Below, in pieces: positions 10,055 to 19,051 of a DNA stretch of 64,000 nt (its first letter is position 1; every line of letters starts with the position of its first letter). The stretch covers positions 1,878,001 through 1,942,000 of the forward strand of contig CP063163.1 in assembly GCA_014960805.1 (NCBI GenBank), in the 5' to 3' direction. The notes below the pieces were generated by a model, which did no database searches, was not told where the DNA came from, and saw nothing but the letters and a program-made list of their open reading frames with translations. Origin of the DNA: Cytobacillus suaedae. Lineage in GTDB: Bacteria; Bacillota; Bacilli; Bacillales; Bacillaceae_L. A program made the position numbers and the translations under genes.

Positions 10055-11527
10055 TTATTCTATTGCTCTATGCTCCTTAATAACCCTTAGTGAAGCTAAT
10101 TCACTATCCTCGGGACCTTGAACTGGTAATCCTACCTCAATATTCTTTTTGATGTAAGTCAAGTTTTCTTCCGTAATGATTTCACCAGGAATAAAGATCG
10201 GAATCCCAGGAGGGTAAACCATAATAAATTCAGCAATGATTCTTCCTGCCGATTGATCAAAAGGTACAACCTCAGTTTCAGCATAAAAAGCATCTCTAGG
10301 AGTCAATGCTAAGCGAGGGATATTAGGTAGTAAGACGGCTGGCTTATGTTCTAAATCACTTTGCTGTTTTAATTCATTTGCCATTTCCTTTAAAGCATTT
10401 ACAAGGATGCTTGTTTCTTTTTCAGTATCACCAGGAGTAATAATACACAGAATATTGTACAAATCTGAAAGTTCTACTTCAATATTGTATTTTTCGCGTA
10501 ACCAACCTTCAACTTCATAGCCTGTTATTCCAAGTCCTTTAACAGAAATAATTAATTTGGTTGGATCATAGTCAAACGTTGCCTTTGAACCGACAATTTC
10601 TCTGCCAATACAATAAAGATTTTCAATTTCATTTATTTCTTTCCGTGTTTTTTCAGCAATTCGGATAGCTTCTTCAATTAGGTCGTGACCTTCCATTACC
10701 AATCTTCTTCTTGCTACATCAAGAGAGGCTAATAATAAGTATGATGTAGATGTTGTTGTAAGCATACTTATAATCGACTGAACTCGTTTTGGTGAAACAA
10801 GGCCTTCTTTTACATTTAAAATTGAACTTTGAGTCATTGATCCACCTAATTTATGAACACTAGTGGCTGCCATATCAGCACCGGCTTGCATTGCAGATAG
10901 TGGAAGCTTTTCATGAAAATGAATGTGGACCCCATGAGCTTCATCGACTAATACAGGAACATCATAGGAATGTGCAATTTCAACAATTTTCTTTAAATCT
11001 GCAGATATCCCAAAATAGGTTGGGTTAATTACTAAAACACCTTTTGCATCAGGGTGTTGCTCTAGTGCTTTTTCAACTGCATCAGTTGTTATACCGTGAG
11101 ATATACCAAGGTCCTTATCAATTTCTGGATGGATAAAGATAGGTACAGCACCTGAAAAGACAATGGCTGACATAACTGACTTGTGAACATTTCTTGGAAC
11201 AATAATTTTATCCCCAGGTCCACAAACTGCCATAACCATTGTCATAATTGCTCCACTTGTACCTTGAACAGAGAAGAACGTATGGTCAGCACCGAATGCT
11301 TCTGCTGCAAGGTCTTGTGCTTTTTTAATCATCCCTTTTGGTTGATGAAGATCATCCAACGGTCCGATATTGATTAAGTCAATTGATAGGGCATTATCTC
11401 CTATGAAATTGCGGAATTCAGGGTCAATACCTGTACCCTTTTTATGTCCAGGAATATGAAATTGAACAGGGTTTCTTTTTGAATGATTTACTAATCCACT
11501 AAATAATGGTGTTTCTGATTGTGACAA
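10055..11527 (-). CDS. speA: Arginine decarboxylase, biosynthetic
   Basis: PLP-dependent fold-type I decarboxylase of the Orn/Lys/Arg class that makes agmatine from arginine for polyamine synthesis. At 490 residues it has the same length as B. subtilis SpeA. It shows FHIPGHKKG (23-31), DEAHG (195-199) and the Schiff-base lysine Lys226 in SVHKLGG. The C-terminal wing domain has VYPPGIPIFIPGE. The start is TTG at 11527, ten bases after AAGAGGTG; extension to 11608 would add 27 residues with no family match. In B. subtilis speA also follows the SR1 locus. Confidence 0.95.
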   Translation of the reverse strand: MSQSETPLFSGLVNHSKRNPVQFHIPGHKKGTGIDPEFRNFIGDNALSIDLINIGPLDDLHQPKGMIKKAQDLAAEAFGADHTFFSVQGTSGAIMTMVMAVCGPGDKIIVPRNVHKSVMSAIVFSGAVPIFIHPEIDKDLGISHGITTDAVEKALEQHPDAKGVLVINPTYFGISADLKKIVEIAHSYDVPVLVDEAHGVHIHFHEKLPLSAMQAGADMAATSVHKLGGSMTQSSILNVKEGLVSPKRVQSIISMLTTTSTSYLLLASLDVARRRLVMEGHDLIEEAIRIAEKTRKEINEIENLYCIGREIVGSKATFDYDPTKLIISVKGLGITGYEVEGWLREKYNIEVELSDLYNILCIITPGDTEKETSILVNALKEMANELKQQSDLEHKPAVLLPNIPRLALTPRDAFYAETEVVPFDQSAGRIIAEFIMVYPPGIPIFIPGEIITEENLTYIKKNIEVGLPVQGPEDSELASLRVIKEHRAIE

Positions 11528-11796
11528 TTTTAGTACGCACCTCTTTATAAATCGATATTTTTTAAGCCAATAGGATTGCAGTTTGTTATTATTATCATCT
11601 ATATACAATTATTTCATATTGGCAAAGTCATAAAACAAATGAATTATAGCATTTATCGTACCATTTGCATAGAAATTTTCTGTATGATATTAAAGTAACT
11701 CATCAGTACTATTAATAAACATGATTTAAAGAAATAAAAAGGATTCTGTTTATAAATAGAGAATGAAAAGGTAGAGGAAAAAAGGAGGTTTTGCTT

Positions 11797-12753
11797 GTGA
11801 ATTGGGAAACTAGAGTAACGAAACTTCTAGGAATACAATATCCTATTGTTCAAGGTGGACTCGCGTATCTAGCTTATGCAGATTTAGCCGCAGCGGTGTC
11901 AAACGCTGGTGGATTAGGACAAATCACGGCTATGTCATTAGATGGTCCAGAGGAACTTCGTGAAGAAATAAGAAAAGTAAAAGAGAAAACGTCAAAGCCA
12001 TTTGGTGTGAATTTTGCTATTGGTCAGCATGGACGACCGTTTTCACATATGCTTGATGTTGCAATTGAGGAAAAAGTTCCGGTAGTATCCATGACTGGAG
12101 GAAATCCTACCCCAGTGTTTGACCAATTAAAGGGTACGGCCATAAAAAAACTCGTTTTAGTGGCTGCCAAACGTCAAGCAGTAAAGGCTGAAGAGCTTGG
12201 AGCAGATGCTGTAATGGTTGTAGGTCAAGAAGGAGGAGGACACTTAGGAAAAGATGATACAGGTACTTTTGTATTAATTCCTCAGGTTGTAGAAAGCGTA
12301 AGCATCCCTGTAATTGCTTCTGGTGGAATTGGCGATGGACGTGGCCTAATGGCAGCTCTTAGTTTGGGGGCTGAAGGAATTGAAATGGGTACACGTTTCA
12401 TTGCTACACAAGAATGTATTCATGCACACCCTACTTATAAAGAGGCTATAGTGAAGGGTACTGAAAGTGATACAGTTGTTATTAAAAAATCGCTAGGAGC
12501 ACCAGGTAGAGCGATTGGTAATGAATGGACTAAGAAGATCCTTGAGCTAGAAGAAATGAACTGTGGGTATGAAGGTTTAAAAGATTATATTAGTGGTAAC
12601 TCAAATAAGAGGTATATTTATGATGGTGCACTTAATGAGGGATACGCTTGGGCAGGGCAAGTAATGGGCTTAATACATGATATCCCCTCCGTTAAGGACT
12701 TATTTGAACGCATGATATTTGAAGGGGAAGAAATACGTAGGAAGTGGCAATAA
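11797..12753 (+). CDS. Nitronate monooxygenase / FabK-like FMN TIM-barrel oxidoreductase
   Basis: A 318-residue FMN-dependent TIM-barrel protein of the 2-nitropropane dioxygenase family. Seen: the opening PIVQGGLAYLAYADLAAAVS, the strand-end GVNF, GQEGGGHLG (about 147-155) and the phosphate-binding ASGGIGDGRG plus GAEGIEMGTRFI. The family includes true nitronate monooxygenases and FabK-type enoyl-ACP reductases; the GHLG motif and size do not decide the substrate. GTG at 11797 follows AAAGGAGG by 8 bases; the TTG two codons earlier is too close. It precedes yktA by 36 bases, probably on one transcript. Confidence 0.8.
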   Translation: MNWETRVTKLLGIQYPIVQGGLAYLAYADLAAAVSNAGGLGQITAMSLDGPEELREEIRKVKEKTSKPFGVNFAIGQHGRPFSHMLDVAIEEKVPVVSMTGGNPTPVFDQLKGTAIKKLVLVAAKRQAVKAEELGADAVMVVGQEGGGHLGKDDTGTFVLIPQVVESVSIPVIASGGIGDGRGLMAALSLGAEGIEMGTRFIATQECIHAHPTYKEAIVKGTESDTVVIKKSLGAPGRAIGNEWTKKILELEEMNCGYEGLKDYISGNSNKRYIYDGALNEGYAWAGQVMGLIHDIPSVKDLFERMIFEGEEIRRKWQ

Positions 12754-12789
12754 TAGATAGAAAAATTGACAATATTGAGGTGTTTCATT

Positions 12790-13059
12790 TTGGATTATCA
12801 GTACCCAATTTCACCAGACTGGAAAACAGAAGAAATCATTGATGTGATAAACTTTTACCAATCTGTGGAAAAAGCATATGAGAAAGGGATTAATCGTGAG
12901 GACTTAATGTTAACGTACCGCAGATTTAAAGAGATTGTCCCGAGTAAAGCCGAAGAAAAACAGATAGACCGAGAGTTTGAAGAAATTAGCGGTTATTCCT
13001 CATACAGGATTATTAAGAAAGCCAAGGAAGCAGAGGCAAACGTAACTATTAAGGGTTAA
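12790..13059 (+). CDS. yktA: UPF0223 family protein YktA
   Basis: An 89-residue cytosolic protein of unknown function. [26 protein letters not shown] and GYSSYR are hallmarks of B. subtilis YktA (UPF0223). The TTG at 12790 is chosen because TTGAGGTG precedes it by about 8 bases and the encoded start matches the family; frames extended to 12766 pass through that signal. Confidence 0.85.
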   Translation: MDYQYPISPDWKTEEIIDVINFYQSVEKAYEKGINREDLMLTYRRFKEIVPSKAEEKQIDREFEEISGYSSYRIIKKAKEAEANVTIKG

Positions 13060-13060
13060 G

Positions 13061-13091
13061 TAAAAAGGCAGAAGAAGTATCTTCTGCCTTC
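13061..13091 (-). terminator. Terminator of yktB
   Basis: An 11-bp stem AAGGCAGAAGA with its complement. The T tract follows only when read on the minus strand, so it serves yktB rather than yktA. Confidence 0.75.
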
Positions 13092-13097
13092 AACCAT

Positions 13098-13730
13098 TTA
13101 TATTGAATTACTAGAGAGTCGGTATAAAGGAATAAGTTGTTTAAAAGTGTCATCAACTTTTTGAATAAACTGGTCAGATGTCATTTTAACTGCACTGTTT
13201 CTATCAATTGTTATACCGCATAAAATTTCTGCTTTTTTTACAGTTTGGAGACGAGTGAACATCGATAATAGGTCATCTTGCGATAATCCCATGTTTGATA
13301 TTACCTCAGGTTTTGTATGATCCATTGACCAAACAAAATCAGTAGGGATAAGCTCATTAATTTTAGTTATGTTTTTTTCTAACGACTTTCCAAACACTTC
13401 TTTTCCGTTTGCTTCATAGATTACAGCAAACCAGATAAAGATATGTGTTTCCCATAATCCTATTTGAAAATGTGGGACCATTTTATATCCTCTTTTATTA
13501 TTAGCGAACGCAACCCAAGTATCTTTAGGTGGATTTACAGATCTTCTCGCATGTTTAGCAACATGAAAGAACATTTCTTCTCCAACTAAGGTTGATAATG
13601 TAGGAGAGAAATGCTCTCCTAAAGCCTCAAGCTTTGGTCGGATGGTTTCTTTTAGTGCTTCCATTCGGGCATCTAAACCCTCAATTGTAAATACATTAAA
13701 ATCCTCATTCGTAAAACCTTTAAAATCCAT
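13098..13730 (-). CDS. yktB: UPF0637 (DUF1054) family protein YktB
   Basis: A 210-residue cytosolic protein of unknown function matching B. subtilis YktB: opening [19 protein letters not shown], the [20 protein letters not shown] segment, and a conserved [15 protein letters not shown] core. The ATG at 13730 has GGAGG eight bases upstream on the minus strand. It converges with yktA, the usual arrangement. Confidence 0.88.
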   Translation of the reverse strand: MDFKGFTNEDFNVFTIEGLDARMEALKETIRPKLEALGEHFSPTLSTLVGEEMFFHVAKHARRSVNPPKDTWVAFANNKRGYKMVPHFQIGLWETHIFIWFAVIYEANGKEVFGKSLEKNITKINELIPTDFVWSMDHTKPEVISNMGLSQDDLLSMFTRLQTVKKAEILCGITIDRNSAVKMTSDQFIQKVDDTFKQLIPLYRLSSNSI

Positions 13731-13978
13731 ATGTATACCTCCAAAAACATTCCTTTTATCATAGTATCATACTAATCGTCTAATATATAAACGAAATACT
13801 CAGAGTTAATATCAATCCGGGTCTTATATAGTATTTACTCTAGGTAAACGCACATATTTGTTGCATGGAGACAGAATTCACATATTATAAAGTAAACAAA
13901 ATAATAAGACTTTTTTACAAAAACAAATAAGGTTATTTCTGTTACATGTTTCGAAATTAACGAAAGGGGTGCATGAGA

Positions 13979-14167
13979 ATGAAGCAAGTGACAAACGCGT
14001 TGAAACTTAATGACAGTAAGAGGCGCATTGCAGTGTTACGTCTTGAGTTAGATTATGAATTGGCAACCCTTTATGATGCGATGATAAATAAAGATGAAAA
14101 AAAGAAACAAGAGTGTGTTAAAAAACTTGAGAAAATAAGAAGTGAAATGATTCAGTTAAAAGCTTGA
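13979..14167 (+). CDS. ykzI: Small charged protein, YkzI-like
   Basis: A 62-residue, Lys/Glu-rich, probably all-helical protein (RRIAVLRLELDYELATLYDAM). B. subtilis has the small gene ykzI between yktB and suhB, and this fits in place and size. ATG 13979 is 9 bases from AAAGGGG; the ATG at 13973 is too close. Function unknown. Confidence 0.65.
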   Translation: MKQVTNALKLNDSKRRIAVLRLELDYELATLYDAMINKDEKKKQECVKKLEKIRSEMIQLKA

Positions 14168-14190
14168 ATCTTTCAAAAGGGTTGGCATTT

Positions 14191-14221
14191 AAAAACGAGC
14201 CATGAAAGGTTCGTTTTTATT
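14191..14221 (+). terminator. Terminator of ykzI
   Basis: Stem AAAAACGAGCC with complement (one G-U pair), then T tract. Confidence 0.75.
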
Positions 14222-14303
14222 TGTGGGTGATAATTACTTGATTTCACACCCTTGTTTACCTTAATCTTATATCAACCATTTTATTAGAAGAGGGTGTTCG
14301 GTG

Positions 14304-15095
14304 ATGGGTGATTTAAATGAAATGTACAGAAATGCCATGGAGTGGACTCGTGAAGCTGGAAAGAGAATTCGGGAATCATTTCAAACGAAATTAACAATCC
14401 ATACTAAATCAAATGCCGATGATTTAGTCACAAACATTGACCGAGAAACTGAACAATTCTTTATTCAGCATATAAAAGCTGCATATCCTTCTCATAAAAT
14501 AATGGGTGAGGAAGGATTTGGAGATAAAATTGAATCACTTCAGGGACCGGTTTGGATTATCGATCCTATTGATGGAACAATGAATTTTATACATCAACAA
14601 AGAAACTTTGCTATTTCAGTTGCTTTATATGAAGATGGAATTGGAAAGTTTGGAATGGTATATGATGTTGTACATGACGAACTTTATCACGCAATTAGTG
14701 GGGGAGGAGCGTTCTTAAATGATGAACAGATTCCCATGCTTTCTTCTGTCGAGTTGAATAAAGCTATTTTAGGTATAAACGCTACTTGGGTAACCGATAA
14801 CAAGCGAATCGATTCAGCAATTTTAGCCCCACTTGTTAAGTCCGTAAGGGGAACAAGGTCTTATGGAGCAGCTACTCTAGAATTTGTGTATGTAGTTACT
14901 GGGAGACTGGATGCATATATCTCAATGAGACTATCTCCATGGGATTTTGCTGCAGGAGCAATCCTTATAGAAGAAGTGGGTGGCATTGTTACAACATTAA
15001 ATGGGAATCCACTTAATTTTTTAGGGGAAAACACAATTCTTGTAACGAACAAAAGTTTACATAAAACAATTGTAGAGGATTATGTTTTAAAGTAG
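14304..15095 (+). CDS. suhB: Inositol-1-monophosphatase family phosphatase
   Basis: Mg-dependent phosphatase of the inositol monophosphatase fold, 263 residues. It has the metal site GEEGFGD, the signature WIIDPIDGTMNFIHQ (about 91-104) and the C-terminal WDFAAGAILIEEVGG. Likely acts on myo-inositol phosphate or another small sugar phosphate; B. subtilis YktC/SuhB is the syntenic homologue. ATG 14304 has AGAGGG about 9 bases upstream; a GTG directly precedes it. It forms a pair with the acetyltransferase gene that starts 9 bases after its stop. Confidence 0.9.
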   Translation: MGDLNEMYRNAMEWTREAGKRIRESFQTKLTIHTKSNADDLVTNIDRETEQFFIQHIKAAYPSHKIMGEEGFGDKIESLQGPVWIIDPIDGTMNFIHQQRNFAISVALYEDGIGKFGMVYDVVHDELYHAISGGGAFLNDEQIPMLSSVELNKAILGINATWVTDNKRIDSAILAPLVKSVRGTRSYGAATLEFVYVVTGRLDAYISMRLSPWDFAAGAILIEEVGGIVTTLNGNPLNFLGENTILVTNKSLHKTIVEDYVLK

Positions 15096-15104
15096 GTGTA
15101 AATA

Positions 15105-15560
15105 ATGAATTCAGTCGAAATGGCTCCTAACCATTTAGATTTCTTTACCATGCTGATAGAGGATAGTCCTCTTTGGAAGGAGAATGAATTAAAAGATTTA
15201 GCACTGGACGCATATTTGCATGGATATTCTTCTTTACATGGGGACTGGAAGGTATGGATAGATAAAGGTATACCTATAGGAATTACCTTTACTGTTAATA
15301 AGGCACCTTCAAATCATAAAATGTGGCTTGGAACCATTTTAATTGCTAAAGAACATAGGAATAAAGGATATGCTAGGAAAATACTCCAAGCACTTGCAGA
15401 TAAAGCCGTCTCAAGAGGAGACGAGGCAGTCTTTTGCGGTATTCCAATCGAAATAAATGAATGGTCTATATTCTTAGGGAAATGTGGATTTGAACAATTT
15501 AAAATCGAAAAGGATGAATATGGCCGGAATTATTTAGTATTTGTACTACCGCTAAAATAA
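15105..15560 (+). CDS. GNAT family N-acetyltransferase
   Basis: A 151-residue acetyltransferase; the acetyl-CoA loop is seen as HRNKGYARKILQ (about 85-96), preceded by the strand KMWLGTILI and followed by a FLGKCGFEQF segment. Substrate unknown. It begins nine bases after suhB and probably shares its transcript. Confidence 0.75.
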   Translation: MNSVEMAPNHLDFFTMLIEDSPLWKENELKDLALDAYLHGYSSLHGDWKVWIDKGIPIGITFTVNKAPSNHKMWLGTILIAKEHRNKGYARKILQALADKAVSRGDEAVFCGIPIEINEWSIFLGKCGFEQFKIEKDEYGRNYLVFVLPLK

Positions 15561-15582
15561 CTGTTGCTTTTAAGAAGAACAA

Positions 15583-15613
15583 AAAAAGGCAGGAGATTAA
15601 ATCCTGCCTTTTT
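15583..15613. terminator. Bidirectional terminator, acetyltransferase / ylaF
   Basis: A GGCAGGA stem with A and T flanks between convergent genes; it includes the last codons of ylaF. Confidence 0.9.
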
Positions 15614-15782
15614 CACGTAGCTTTTTCTTGGTAACAAAGCCAAAACCCGTAACAATAAAAACAGCTATGATTGACAACACTATACCTAATACACTGCGTA
15701 AAGCAATGGAAACTCCAATAAGCATAATGCAAATTGCAGTTAATAAAGCAATGCCTAGCATCGGAAAGTTGATTGATTTCAT
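15597..15782 (-). CDS. ylaF: Small membrane protein YlaF-like (DUF5325)
   Basis: A 61-residue protein with two membrane segments (about 8-28 and 30-50) and a basic tail KKKLREKGR. B. subtilis has ylaF, a protein of the same size, directly before typA. The assignment is by synteny and topology. Function unknown. It is divergent from typA. Confidence 0.7.
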   Translation of the reverse strand: MKSINFPMLGIALLTAICIMLIGVSIALRSVLGIVLSIIAVFIVTGFGFVTKKKLREKGRI

Positions 15783-15878
15783 ATGATGTCCCCCTTGAAA
15801 GTAGGATGGTTACGACTTGTACCTTCCGTACTTAATATTTATTTTACAAATAAACTTGCTACTTTACCACTATCTTTG

Positions 15879-15887
15879 TGGTATAAT
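15879..15887 (+). promoter_or_regulatory. Extended -10 promoter of typA
   Basis: TGG followed directly by TATAAT (15882-15887) is an extended -10 element, with no good -35 box at 17 bases. It lies about 45 bases before the typA start. Confidence 0.55.
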
Positions 15888-15932
15888 ATCAAAGTTGTAA
15901 TTATAGAGACGAATAATTAGGAGATGAAAAAC

Positions 15933-17774
15933 TTGAACATTCGCAATGATATCCGTAATATCGCGATTATTGCCCACGTTGACCATGGGAAAACTACTTT
16001 GGTTGACAAGTTATTACATCAATCTGGAACATTTAGAACTAATGAACAGGTTGAAGAACGTGCCATGGACTCAAATGCAATTGAACGTGAGCGTGGAATA
16101 ACAATTTTAGCGAAAAATACGGCAATTAACTATAAAGATAAGCGTATTAATATCATGGACACACCTGGTCACGCGGACTTCGGTGGAGAAGTAGAACGTA
16201 TCATGAAAATGGTTGATGGAGTTCTACTTGTTGTTGATGCTTATGAAGGCTGTATGCCACAAACACGTTTTGTGTTAAAAAAAGCATTAGAACAAAAGCT
16301 TACACCAATCGTTGTTGTGAACAAAATTGACCGTGATTTTGCTCGTCCAGCAGAGGTTGTTGATGAAGTAATTGATTTATTTATTGAACTAGATGCTACA
16401 GAAGAACAATTAGAGTTCCCTGTAATTTATGCATCAGCGATCAACGGAACGGCTAGCACAAACCCTGAACAACAAGATGAAAACATGGAATCACTTTTTG
16501 AAGCTGTTTTAGAGCATATTCCTGCTCCAGTTGATAATAGTGACGAACCACTACAATTCCAAGTTGCTTTATTAGACTATAATGACTATTTAGGTCGTAT
16601 TGGTATAGGGCGTGTATTCCGCGGTACAATGAAAGTTGGAGAACAGGTTGCTTTAATGAAGTTAGATGGAACTGTTAAACAATTCCGTGTTACGAAAATG
16701 TTTGGTTTCATTGGACTAAAGCGTATTGAAATTCAAGAAGCTAAAGCTGGAGATCTAGTTGCAGTTTCTGGAATGGAAGATATTAACGTTGGTGAAACTG
16801 TTTGTCCTGTTACTCATCAGGATGCTCTACCAGTGCTTAGAATTGACGAGCCAACACTACAAATGACATTCCTAGTTAATAATAGTCCGTTTGCTGGTAA
16901 AGAAGGTAAATTTGTAACTGCACGTAAAATCGAAGAGAGACTACGTGCTCAATTAGAAACTGATGTAAGTTTACGTGTTGAAAATACAGATTCACCAGAT
17001 GCTTGGGTTGTTTCAGGACGTGGGGAACTCCACTTATCTATTTTAATTGAAAACATGCGTCGTGAAGGCTTTGAACTTCAAGTATCAAAACCGGAAGTTA
17101 TTGTACGTGAAATTGATGGTGTTCGTTCGGAACCTGTAGAACGAGTTCAAATTGATGTTCCTGAAGAACATACTGGTTCTATTATGGAGTCAATTGGTGC
17201 ACGTAAAGGTGAAATGCTTGATATGATTAATAATGGAAATGGCCAAGTTAGGTTAATCTTCATGGTTCCTGCAAGAGGTCTAATTGGTTATACTACTGAG
17301 TTCTTAACTCTAACTAGAGGTTTCGGTATTATCAACCATTCATTTGATAGCTACCAGCCTATGGCTTCAGGTCAAGTAGGTGGTCGTAGACAAGGTGTTC
17401 TTATTTCTATGGAGAGCGGTAAAGCAAGTCAGTATGGAATTATGGGTATTGAAGATCGTGGAACGATTTTCGTTGAACCTGGTACTGATGTTTATGAAGG
17501 TATGATTGTTGGAGAACATACACGTGAAAATGACTTAACTGTTAACGTAGTAAAAATTAAGCAAATGACAAATATGCGTTCTGCAAATAAAGATCAAACA
17601 ACAACAATGAAAAAACCTCGTTTAATGTCACTTGAGGAATCACTTGAGTATTTAAATGATGATGAATATTGTGAAATTACACCTGAATCTATTCGCCTTC
17701 GTAAAAAGATATTAGAGAAAAACGAACGTGAAAGAGTTACAAAGAAAAAGAAATTAGCAGAATCAGCAAAATAA
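15933..17774 (+). CDS. typA: Ribosome-associated GTPase TypA/BipA
   Basis: A translational GTPase related to EF-G that acts in ribosome assembly and stress. 613 residues, one more than the B. subtilis protein. G motifs: AHVDHGKTT (14-22), DTPGHADFGGEVER, NKID; then EF-G-like domain II, domains III and V, and the BipA-specific C-terminal domain with GLIGYTTEFLTLTRGFG. I chose TTG at 15933 because TTAGGAG is nine bases upstream; the ATG at 15924 directly abuts that signal. It has its own promoter and terminator. Confidence 0.95.
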   Translation: MNIRNDIRNIAIIAHVDHGKTTLVDKLLHQSGTFRTNEQVEERAMDSNAIERERGITILAKNTAINYKDKRINIMDTPGHADFGGEVERIMKMVDGVLLVVDAYEGCMPQTRFVLKKALEQKLTPIVVVNKIDRDFARPAEVVDEVIDLFIELDATEEQLEFPVIYASAINGTASTNPEQQDENMESLFEAVLEHIPAPVDNSDEPLQFQVALLDYNDYLGRIGIGRVFRGTMKVGEQVALMKLDGTVKQFRVTKMFGFIGLKRIEIQEAKAGDLVAVSGMEDINVGETVCPVTHQDALPVLRIDEPTLQMTFLVNNSPFAGKEGKFVTARKIEERLRAQLETDVSLRVENTDSPDAWVVSGRGELHLSILIENMRREGFELQVSKPEVIVREIDGVRSEPVERVQIDVPEEHTGSIMESIGARKGEMLDMINNGNGQVRLIFMVPARGLIGYTTEFLTLTRGFGIINHSFDSYQPMASGQVGGRRQGVLISMESGKASQYGIMGIEDRGTIFVEPGTDVYEGMIVGEHTRENDLTVNVVKIKQMTNMRSANKDQTTTMKKPRLMSLEESLEYLNDDEYCEITPESIRLRKKILEKNERERVTKKKKLAESAK

Positions 17775-17781
17775 TAATAGT

Positions 17782-17817
17782 ACCCTACAACTTGCTAATA
17801 GTTGTAGGGTCTTATTT
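17782..17817 (+). terminator. Terminator of typA
   Basis: Stem ACCCTACAAC with complement, followed by CTTATTTT. Confidence 0.8.
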
Positions 17818-17850
17818 TGCGCATATATAGCCTTATGTGAGTTTAAAGCT

Positions 17851-17968
17851 TGTTAACTTCAGAGGAAGGCACGAGACTCCTGTGGGCAGGAGTAAAGCGA
17901 CGAGGGGTTCCCGGACCGCACACGGAAAGCGAGTACCTCCAGCTGAATATAACAGGTGAGGTTAACGA
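17851..17968. repeat. Dispersed imperfect palindromic repeat, copy R1
   Basis: About 120 bases, GC-richer than the surroundings, bounded by GTTAAC at both ends. It contains GGCACGAGACTCCTG, GACGAGGGG and GGAAAGCGAGTACC, which are degenerate reverse-complement counterparts of segments in the copies at 44018-44212 and 44751-44940. It lies between typA and ylaH and creates a false open frame at 17850-18041. Similar elements are common in Bacillaceae intergenic regions (recalled). Confidence 0.6.
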
Positions 17969-18044
17969 GCATTGTTCATATATTGAGAACTTTGTCTCTT
18001 TCTGTTACTTTATAGATATAAGATTGACCCAAGGGGGATAAACA

Positions 18045-18359
18045 ATGGTACTTAGTGAAGAATTATCATTTTTTGCTGCTTTATTTGGAGTAGATACAAA
18101 TCCAAAAGTAGGAATGTGGCTTTTGTACATAACAATCGTTGGACTATCGATTCTTGTTTATAAACTAGGCTTTGCCAAAAAGTTACCAATATTAAAATCG
18201 ATTGTTATTTACTTCTTTCTTGCGTTAGGAGGCACTTTTCTCACCTTTTTAGGTGTTTTTCTACCAGTAGCGGAGGGCCTTATCGTTGCAGCTCTTGTTC
18301 TAATTGTTTATAAAATTAGATTACATCAATCAAAGAAGCAAGAATCAACAGTGAAGTAG
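18045..18359 (+). CDS. ylaH: Membrane protein YlaH
   Basis: A 104-residue integral membrane protein matching the YlaH family, with three membrane segments (about 24-42, 50-70, 72-90) and a polar basic tail. Function unknown. The ATG has AAGGGGG about 8 bases upstream. It is 11 bases from the next small gene, with which it probably forms an operon. Confidence 0.85.
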   Translation: MVLSEELSFFAALFGVDTNPKVGMWLLYITIVGLSILVYKLGFAKKLPILKSIVIYFFLALGGTFLTFLGVFLPVAEGLIVAALVLIVYKIRLHQSKKQESTVK

Positions 18360-18370
18360 GTGAATAAAAG

Positions 18371-18658
18371 TTGAAATCCTTACAAGATACGCTCTACAAT
18401 TGGTTAACGATAAAGGTTGTAGCAGATGCACGTCCCGATGATACAGCGGCACGTGACACATTCGAATTATTTGATGATATATTGAAAACAGACCATAAGG
18501 TTAGCAATGTAAAGGTAGAAAAGGACGACTTAATGTATTTCGTTACCTTTGAAAAAGATGGTGAAGAAAAAAAAGCTCGCTTTGCGGCAGAGTTAATTGA
18601 TATCATGCATGATCAAATCGAGGAAGAACCTGAAAGATATATTAATTATCCCGAATAA
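18371..18658 (+). CDS. Conserved acidic hypothetical protein
   Basis: A 95-residue soluble acidic protein that I do not recognise. Features: WLTIKVVADARPDDTAARDT near the start, followed by alternating strands (KVSNVKVEKDDLMYFVTFEKDGEEKKARF) and an acidic C-terminal helix, suggesting a small alpha/beta fold. Starts at TTG 18371 with AGTAGGTG about 9 bases upstream. It follows ylaH closely and shares a bidirectional terminator with the convergent ylaI. Confidence 0.7.
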   Translation: MKSLQDTLYNWLTIKVVADARPDDTAARDTFELFDDILKTDHKVSNVKVEKDDLMYFVTFEKDGEEKKARFAAELIDIMHDQIEEEPERYINYPE

Positions 18659-18661
18659 CCT

Positions 18662-18690
18662 AAAAAGCCGAACAATCTGTTCGGCTTTTA
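18662..18690. terminator. Bidirectional terminator, hypothetical / ylaI
   Basis: Stem AAAAGCCGAAC with complement and a 5-base loop, flanked by A and T tracts. Confidence 0.9.
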
Positions 18691-18891
18691 AAATAGGTCA
18701 TCCTTTTTTACTTTTTTGCGATATAATTTAAATTTTCCTGTGGCAATTCTTTCGTTTGTTCTTTCTTCAATCCTTTTATTGCAATTAGGGCATAAATAAG
18801 TATGTATCGGTCTATTTCTTAGTTTTTTTGCTTGACTAGATTCATCTTCGATATTATTAATTTGATCACATAATACACATTTAACTCTCAT
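18688..18891 (-). CDS. ylaI: Zinc-ribbon protein YlaI (DUF2197)
   Basis: A 67-residue protein with two CXXC pairs, CVLC (5-8) and CPNC (about 34-37), that form a zinc ribbon, and the conserved KKLRNRPIHTYLC. Matches B. subtilis YlaI. Function unknown; basic C-terminal tail. Confidence 0.85.
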   Translation of the reverse strand: MRVKCVLCDQINNIEDESSQAKKLRNRPIHTYLCPNCNKRIEERTNERIATGKFKLYRKKVKKDDLF

Positions 18892-19051
18892 TTCTTACAC
18901 TCCTATATACCTATCCAATTATACATTGTGGATCGATTTTCTTTATTTTTCAGTATAGCATGAAATGATAATATTCAATAACGATTGTTTTATCTTTTGT
19001 AAAAAAAAGGTATGATATAAATTATAGAAAAGCTCAGTAGGAGGAGAATTG

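Noticed and set aside
17850-18041. 63-codon frame before ylaH
   Set aside because: Most of it is repeat R1; no signal and no family match.
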